Positions 15,227 to 19,464 of a stretch of 19,464 bases of DNA are shown piece after piece. Made by a program: the position numbers and the translations under genes. The notes under the pieces are model-generated. The model saw nothing but the letters and a program-made list of their open reading frames with translations. It had not been told where the DNA came from and did not search any database. The stretch is from CAZMGG01 sp964565715 (GTDB lineage Bacteria > Planctomycetota > UBA1135 > UBA2386). The DNA lies in the NCBI GenBank assembly GCA_964565715.1, contig CAZMGG010000110.1, forward strand, positions 1 to 19,464, in the 5' to 3' direction. Position 1 is the stretch's first letter. Each line of letters begins with the position of its first letter.

Positions 15227-16834
15227 TCACCTGGCCTCGAAACCGGTCTTGCCGGCGGCGATCACGCGCAGCACGCGGCAGTCGCTGGCGAACAGCGGGC
15301 GGTCGGTGACCAGCAGGTCCGCGTACTTGCCTTCGCCGAGCGAGCCGACCTCGTGGGCGACGCCGAGGATCTCGGCGGGCGTCAGCGTGATCGCCCGCAG
15401 CGCCGCATCGGCGGGCAGCCCGTGACCGACGGCGGCGGCGGCCTGCAATGGCAGCGCCGCGCTGCGGGCGGCGGAACCGCTGGCGATCGCCACCGCCACG
15501 CCGTGCTGGTGCAGGGCGGCCGGCAGGGTCTGGGTGTCGTAGCCGTCGTGCTTCTGGTAGTCGGGCGGGGTCAGCCCCGGCGCCACGTCGGTCAGCACGC
15601 AGGCCACGCCGGCCTCGGCGATCCTCTGGGCCAGGGCGGCGCCGCCGTAGGGCTGCTCGAGCACGAAGCTCGGCAGCTGGTGCTTCTGCCGCAGGTCGAG
15701 GGCGGCGCCGATCTCGTCCGGCCGGTGCGCCTCCACCCGCAGCACGAGGGCGCCTTCCTTGACCTGCTGCAGGGCATCCTTGACCGGGTCGCGGGACGGC
15801 TCCTTCGGCCAGGTCGGCCGGGTCGGCGCCTTCTCCTCGGCGGGCTTGGGGTCGGCGGGCGGGGGATCGCCGGCCGCGGGCTTTGCCTCGGCGGGCTTCG
15901 GCTCGGTGCGGGCCGGATCCTGGCCGCCCGTGGGCGGGGTCTCGGCCGGCGGCCGTTCGCCACCGCCACCGCCGCCCTGGCCGCCCGGCCGCGGACCGCG
16001 GGTGCCGCCGCCCGGTCGCGTGCGGCCGCCGGGGCCGGCCCCGGGTCGAGTTTCGGTCCTATCTCCATTTCCAGAAGCAGGTTGCGTCGATTCTCCGGGG
16101 CCGCCATCCTTCTTGCGGTGGAAGGCAAGGTAGGCCTCGAAGTCCTTCCGGTACTTCTCCAGGGCCGTCTTGTGGTCGGCGAAGGCCTTCGCGTAGGCCT
16201 CGAGGCTGTCGAAGGCGCCGCTGACGCCGTCGGCGATGCCACTGCGCTGCAGGGGGTGCGAGTTGCCGGGACCCGCGGTCAGCCGGAGCTGCTCGCCGGC
16301 CCGTTCGCGGCCCTGCCACACCGCGAAGCCGTCGGCGGTCGGCCGGACCAGGGCGCCGATGCCGCGCCACTGCGCGCCGCTGCGGCTGCCGACGTAGGCG
16401 GTGGTGATGCCGGCCTGCAGCAGGCGATCCTGGCGGTCGTCGCGCGGCGCGAGGCCATCGGCCAGCGCGGTGGCGGCATCGGTGCTGCCATCGCCGCGTT
16501 GGGCCTCGTCGGTGAACGCGTCGGTCAGCGCGTCCACCAGGCCGGGATAGACGTGGCCCTGCGGGTAGGAGAGGGCGGTGGCACCGTCGGGCACCTCGAC
16601 CTCGCCGCGGCGGCCGACCGCGACGATGCGCTCGCCGCGCACGACGACGACGCCATCCTGGAACGCCGGACCGGAAACGGGATGCACGGTGCCGGCGAAG
16701 ATCGCCAGCACGGGCTCGGCGGGCTTGCCGGCCGCGGCGGGTTCCTGGGCTTCCTGGGCACTTCCGGCCGCCAGCAGGTGTGCTGCGACGATGGGCAGCA
16801 GGAAGGGGAACGGAAGGCGTGGATCGAGCCGCAT
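15227..16834 (-). CDS. Exported amidohydrolase-like protein with long disordered insert, no HxH motif (first gene of array)
   Basis: A 535-aa protein, first gene of the nine-gene array and directly downstream of the divergent intergenic region. Signal peptide to about residue 27 (LLAAGSAQ). Fold signatures: VHPVSGPAFQDGVVVVRGE, VYPGLVDAL (96-103), LLQAGITTAYVG, RGIGALVRP and VGSLGEGKYADLLVT (496-510). HxH positions are Leu103 and Asp105, and no other ligands are recognisable. After a long helix (EAYAKAFADHKTALEKY and on to about 240) comes a disordered insert (243-350) rich first in Gly/Arg/Pro, then in Pro/Lys/Glu/Ala. About 17 codons inside this insert (near 16050-16092) use A/T-ending codons unlike everything around them. 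No Shine-Dalgarno sequence is evident before the ATG. Probably non-catalytic. Confidence 0.88.
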   Translation of the reverse strand: MRLDPRLPFPFLLPIVAAHLLAAGSAQEAQEPAAAGKPAEPVLAIFAGTVHPVSGPAFQDGVVVVRGERIVAVGRRGEVEVPDGATALSYPQGHVYPGLVDALTDAFTDEAQRGDGSTDAATALADGLAPRDDRQDRLLQAGITTAYVGSRSGAQWRGIGALVRPTADGFAVWQGRERAGEQLRLTAGPGNSHPLQRSGIADGVSGAFDSLEAYAKAFADHKTALEKYRKDFEAYLAFHRKKDGGPGESTQPASGNGDRTETRPGAGPGGRTRPGGGTRGPRPGGQGGGGGGERPPAETPPTGGQDPARTEPKPAEAKPAAGDPPPADPKPAEEKAPTRPTWPKEPSRDPVKDALQQVKEGALVLRVEAHRPDEIGAALDLRQKHQLPSFVLEQPYGGAALAQRIAEAGVACVLTDVAPGLTPPDYQKHDGYDTQTLPAALHQHGVAVAIASGSAARSAALPLQAAAAVGHGLPADAALRAITLTPAEILGVAHEVGSLGEGKYADLLVTDRPLFASDCRVLRVIAAGKTGFEAR

Positions 16835-16882
16835 GGCACCGAGGGGGTCGGGACGGTTGCAGGGGCGGGAAGCGGGACGGCT

Positions 16883-16920
16883 ATTACGGCTCCCGTCCAC
16901 GGGTCCGCCAACCCTTTTTT
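16883..16920 (-). promoter_or_regulatory. Candidate sigma-70-type promoter for the amidohydrolase array
   Basis: On the minus strand, TTGGCG (16911-16906; four of six match TTGACA) is followed after 17 nt by CGTAAT (16888-16883; four of six match TATAAT), and an A6 tract (16920-16915) lies just upstream of the -35 as an UP-element might. The start of transcription would be near 16876, about 40 nt before the first array gene. These are the only A/T-rich patches in the 219-nt region between divergent genes. A direct repeat ACGGCT (16877-16882 and 16886-16891) overlaps the -10 region and could bind a regulator. No comparably good promoter was seen for the plus-strand gene. Confidence 0.35.
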
Positions 16921-17053
16921 GGCCTTGCCGTCGGCGGCTCGGGCTCGCGGCGTGTCGGTCCGGGACGGCGCGGCGATGGCGCTGGGGTGCCGAGTTACCC
17001 TTGACCGGGGGTGGGCTACTGCCCGAGCCCGGTCCGTCGTCCGCATCACCGCC

Positions 17054-18433
17054 ATGAACCACCGCCTCGCGTTCGCCGCCATCGTCGTCGCCCTCGCCGT
17101 GCTGCCCACCGCCCGGGCCCAGCGGACGCTCACCGCGATCACCAGCTCCAACCGCCAGCACGTCGACGCGAAGCTGAGCCACGACGGCTCGCACGTCGCG
17201 TTCCGGGTCAGCAACCAGTCGCTCGGCGTGGTAGGCACCGTCAGCCGGATCGAGACGCTGCTGTTCACCAGTGCCACCGCCAGCCTCAACCACTACTGCT
17301 GGGACCCCAACAACGTGGTGCTCTACTTCACCGACGGCAGCGCCGTGCGGTCGGTGACGCGTTCCGGCGGCTCGTCGCTCAACCTGGGCGCCGTCGCCGG
17401 CACCAACGTCGCGGTCTGGACCACCAATGGCAACGGCACGGTGCTCTACGGCTCGCGCACGGACACCGCCGGCATCGGCTACGTCTGGTCGATGCCGACC
17501 AGCGGCGGCGCGGTGACGGACATCGTGCCGGGCGTCGGCGTGATCGACGAGGTGCGTCTCGACCGGACCGGCCGCTTCCTCCTGTTCCGCCTGTGGTCGG
17601 GGCAGCCGTTCACGCCGGTCCAGTACATCAGCCACGACCTCACCGGGCCGAACGGCTCGGTGATCCTCTACACGAGCCAGGCCGGCGACAACGCGCAGTC
17701 GGCCTACTGGCTCGACAGCGGCCAGAACTTCGTGTTCAGCACGCTGTCGCCGACGGTGCCGCAGTTGCACCTCGGCCGCGTCGGCCCGTCGGGCCAGCTG
17801 CAGATGCTGACCGACTACCAGTACTTCACCCGTCGTTGCTACGTGCGGCCGGGCAGCGCCTGGATCGTCGCGGAGACGCTCGCACCCGATGGTCAGGGCA
17901 TCGCCGTGGGCGTGATGCCGGTGAGCGGCGGCGGCCTCGTGCTGCTGGATGCCGGACGGCCGCTCTGGCTGAACGGCGGCAGCCTGAGCGGCGGCCTCAC
18001 CATGGACGGCCAGGACAACAAGGTGGCGTTGTGCGCCGGCACCAGTCCGACCGACCCGACGCCGCAGGTCTACGTGGCGTCGCTGGACCGGGAGATCAAG
18101 GTGAGCCCGCGGCTTGCGCTCGGCGCGGTGTTCCGCGTCGACCTGCCGGTGGCGGGCAGCGAACTGGGCGCGGTGGCGGTGTCATTCGGCCTGACTCTGG
18201 GCCCGCCGACCACGGTGCCGGGCATCCTCGGCCAGTTCGACCTGGACGTCAGTCCGGGGGCTGTGGCGACCGTCGTGTCGGGCATCGGCAGCGGCGCGGG
18301 TCCGCTCACCGGCGCCTGGCAGATCCCGAACAATCCCGGCCTGCAGGGCTTCCGCCTGTTCTTCCAGGGCGTGCGCCTGGACGTGGCGCTGGGCGGCTCG
18401 TTCACCCGCTGGGGCCACTACGTCGTGCACTAG
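17054..18433 (+). CDS. Exported TolB/WD40-like beta-propeller protein with C-terminal planctomycete-type surface domain
   Basis: A 459-aa protein with signal peptide (MNHRLAFAAIVVALAVLPTARAQ). The body (about 24-345) repeats short blade-like units with 'S.DG..VAF', 'WDPNNVVLYFTDG', 'LDRTGRFLLFR', 'WLDSGQNFVFST' and 'QVYVASLD', typical of TolB/PD40 propellers that bind peptides or glycans. The C-terminal part (about 348-455) is a hydrophobic beta domain with PGILGQFDLDV and IPNNPGLQGFRLFFQG, resembling tail domains I associate with secreted planctomycete proteins; no named family is claimed. There is no catalytic motif. It is transcribed divergently from the amidohydrolase array, 219 nt apart, and could be co-regulated with it. 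ATG chosen because it starts directly at the signal peptide; two upstream in-frame starts would add an unlikely N-terminus. Confidence 0.85.
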   Translation: MNHRLAFAAIVVALAVLPTARAQRTLTAITSSNRQHVDAKLSHDGSHVAFRVSNQSLGVVGTVSRIETLLFTSATASLNHYCWDPNNVVLYFTDGSAVRSVTRSGGSSLNLGAVAGTNVAVWTTNGNGTVLYGSRTDTAGIGYVWSMPTSGGAVTDIVPGVGVIDEVRLDRTGRFLLFRLWSGQPFTPVQYISHDLTGPNGSVILYTSQAGDNAQSAYWLDSGQNFVFSTLSPTVPQLHLGRVGPSGQLQMLTDYQYFTRRCYVRPGSAWIVAETLAPDGQGIAVGVMPVSGGGLVLLDAGRPLWLNGGSLSGGLTMDGQDNKVALCAGTSPTDPTPQVYVASLDREIKVSPRLALGAVFRVDLPVAGSELGAVAVSFGLTLGPPTTVPGILGQFDLDVSPGAVATVVSGIGSGAGPLTGAWQIPNNPGLQGFRLFFQGVRLDVALGGSFTRWGHYVVH

Positions 18434-18460
18434 CCGGCGTCGCCGCCTAGGCTGCCCGCG

Positions 18461-18748
18461 GTGGATCTGATCGAGGTGCAGTTCGCCCCCAGCGGGGCCC
18501 TGGTGCTGGTGCGGCCGGGCACGACCGTGCTCGAGGCGGGCCGGCTGGCGGGCGTCGAGATCGACACCGGCTGCACCCGTGGCCAGTGCGGCACCGACGC
18601 GGTGCGCATCGAGGCCGGCACCCTGGAGCCGCCGGCCGGGGCCGAGCAGGCCACCCTGGAACGGATGGGGCTCGGTCCGGAGTTCCGCCTGTCGTGCTCG
18701 GCCCGGGTCAGCCGCGGGCCGGTCCGGGTCGGCCTCGGCGTTTTCTAG
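18461..18748 (+). CDS. 2Fe-2S ferredoxin-like protein with Asp in place of the third cysteine
   Basis: A 95-aa cytoplasmic protein with the plant-type ferredoxin fold: an N-terminal beta hairpin (IEVQFAPSGALVLVRPG), TTVLEAGRLAGVEI, the cluster loop and a C-terminal LSCSARV strand. The usual CxxxxCxxC...C motif reads C38-TRGQ-C43-GT-D46 ... C79, so three Cys and one Asp are at the ligand positions. I recall stand-alone or fused ferredoxin-like domains with a CGTD-type loop, so this may be a real subfamily and not decay, but I could not check. It could be a low-potential electron carrier, a partner of a redox enzyme or a non-cluster protein. It starts at GTG with no clear Shine-Dalgarno sequence, 27 nt after the propeller gene; no ATG lies in frame before the fold. 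A methyltransferase gene follows 42 nt later. Confidence 0.82.
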   Translation: MDLIEVQFAPSGALVLVRPGTTVLEAGRLAGVEIDTGCTRGQCGTDAVRIEAGTLEPPAGAEQATLERMGLGPEFRLSCSARVSRGPVRVGLGVF

Positions 18749-18790
18749 TTTCTGCGGGATCGTCGGCCGCCCCGCTCGCATGCTGCGACC

Positions 18791-19408
18791 GTGAGCAGCG
18801 AGCAAGGCGCGATCCGGCCGATGCGCGATGGCTTCGGCTTCCTGCAGGCGTTCCTGCGCAGTCCTGGCTCGATCGGCGCCGTGCTGCCGAGCTCGCGCTA
18901 CCTGGCCCGGGCCCTGGTCGGCCGGCTCGGCCTGCAGCCCGGCGAACTGGTGGTCGAGTTCGGGCCGGGCACCGGGCCGATGACCGCGGTCGTGCAGGAA
19001 CTGCTGCCCCCGGGCAGCCGCTATCTCGGCATCGAGCTGAACCCGCGCTTCCACGAACTGCTGGTGCAGCGCTTCCCGCGCCTCGAGTTCCACCTCGGTT
19101 CCGCGGCCGACGTGATGGCGATCCTGCGCGAGCGCGGGCTGCCGCGCCCGGTGCGGATCCTGTCCGGCCTGCCGTTCGCCAGCCTGCCGGCCAAGGTGCA
19201 GGACGCGGTGATCGACGGCGTCGCCGACTGCCTGCGCGGCACCGACGCCGACTTCCGGACGTTCCAGTACGCGCACGCCTACGGGCTGCGGCGCGCGCGC
19301 CGCTTCCGCCAGCGGATGGGCGAGCGCTTCGACCACTTCGAGCGCGTCGGGCCGGTGCTGCGCAACGTGCCGCCGGCCTTCGTCCTGCGCTACTGGGGCG
19401 CGCGCTAG
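18791..19408 (+). CDS. PmtA-like SAM-dependent methyltransferase (phospholipid N-methyltransferase / rRNA dimethylase-like, COG3963)
   Basis: A 205-aa class I methyltransferase. It opens with FLQAFLRSPGSIGAVLPSSRYLA (residues 17-39 as a region), the hallmark N-terminus of the COG3963 group, then the SAM-binding motif VVEFGPGTG (54-62), an acidic post-motif IELNP (81-85) and SGLPFASLP (125-133) at the catalytic-loop position where related enzymes have NLPY or similar. COG3963 includes PmtA enzymes that methylate phosphatidylethanolamine to phosphatidylcholine precursors, but many members are uncharacterised, so the acceptor is uncertain. No membrane segment is visible. The start is GTG at 18791; an ATG ten codons later (18821) is equally possible. 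It follows the ferredoxin gene by 42 nt and may share its transcript. Confidence 0.88.
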   Translation: MSSEQGAIRPMRDGFGFLQAFLRSPGSIGAVLPSSRYLARALVGRLGLQPGELVVEFGPGTGPMTAVVQELLPPGSRYLGIELNPRFHELLVQRFPRLEFHLGSAADVMAILRERGLPRPVRILSGLPFASLPAKVQDAVIDGVADCLRGTDADFRTFQYAHAYGLRRARRFRQRMGERFDHFERVGPVLRNVPPAFVLRYWGAR

Positions 19409-19441
19409 GCTGAAGTTCCAGGGGCTGCGAGGCACAAGTCC

Positions 19442-19451
19442 TGACATGTCA
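19442..19451. other. Perfect 10-bp palindrome TGACATGTCA near right edge
   Basis: The palindrome lies 33 nt after the methyltransferase stop. It contains an ATG (19446) that opens a frame running to the window edge (ATG TCA AGG GAC TAC GCC), so it could be the start of another gene, an operator half-site pair, or chance. The window ends too soon to tell. Confidence 0.3.
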
Positions 19452-19464
19452 AGGGACTACGCCG

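Noticed and set aside
16901..16920. Terminator-like GGGT-loop-ACCC followed by six T on the plus strand
   Set aside because: The stem is only 4 bp and no plus-strand gene ends before it; the A/T tract is better explained as an upstream promoter element on the minus strand.
17001..17006. TTGACC as a -35 box for the propeller gene
   Set aside because: No acceptable -10 sequence lies 16-18 nt downstream.

Overview
The window is very GC-rich throughout (roughly 70% by eye, with strongly G/C-ending codons) and looks like the chromosome of a bacterium with many exported proteins, most likely a planctomycete. The best clue is the exported beta-propeller protein at 17054-18433. Its C-terminal domain (hydrophobic beta-strands, then an IPNNP..GF..FFQ motif) resembles tail domains I remember from planctomycete secretomes. 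This assignment is an inference and was not checked by a search.

Layout, left to right. (1) Positions 1-2490, minus strand: N-terminal 830 codons of IcmF, the fused isobutyryl-CoA mutase with its G-protein chaperone; the gene runs off the left edge. (2) 2625-3044, minus: a small NTF2/SnoaL-like protein. (3) 3149-16834, minus: nine consecutive genes, all encoding exported proteins of the imidazolonepropionase-like amidohydrolase superfamily (ten domains, because one gene is a double-domain fusion). They are read from right to left and packed as an operon: five of the eight junctions overlap or are within 3 nt, and the other three gaps are about 11-28 nt. (4) 16835-17053: a divergent intergenic region with a plausible promoter for the operon. 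(5) Plus strand: the propeller protein, a 2Fe-2S ferredoxin-like protein lacking one canonical cysteine, and a PmtA-like SAM-dependent methyltransferase.

The main observation is the amidohydrolase array. All ten domains keep the fold signatures of the family: an N-terminal beta-sandwich 'G.I..VG' segment, a PG-type loop near an (I/V/L)GG motif, and a C-terminal G(S/T)L..GKDAD segment. Only two adjacent members in the middle (5988-7247 and 7247-8611) keep the full metal-ligand set (HxH, His, His, Asp). The other eight domains have lost the HxH pair, each with different substitutions, and many carry Pro/Lys/Glu- or Gly-rich inserts, a charged helix, or a complete extra beta-domain after the same helix. 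This suggests a secreted assembly of two active hydrolases with about seven catalytically dead or repurposed paralogs made from one transcript. Its substrate and role cannot be told from sequence. No RNA genes, CRISPR arrays, insertion sequences or phage genes were seen, and no gene-free stretch exceeds 220 bases.
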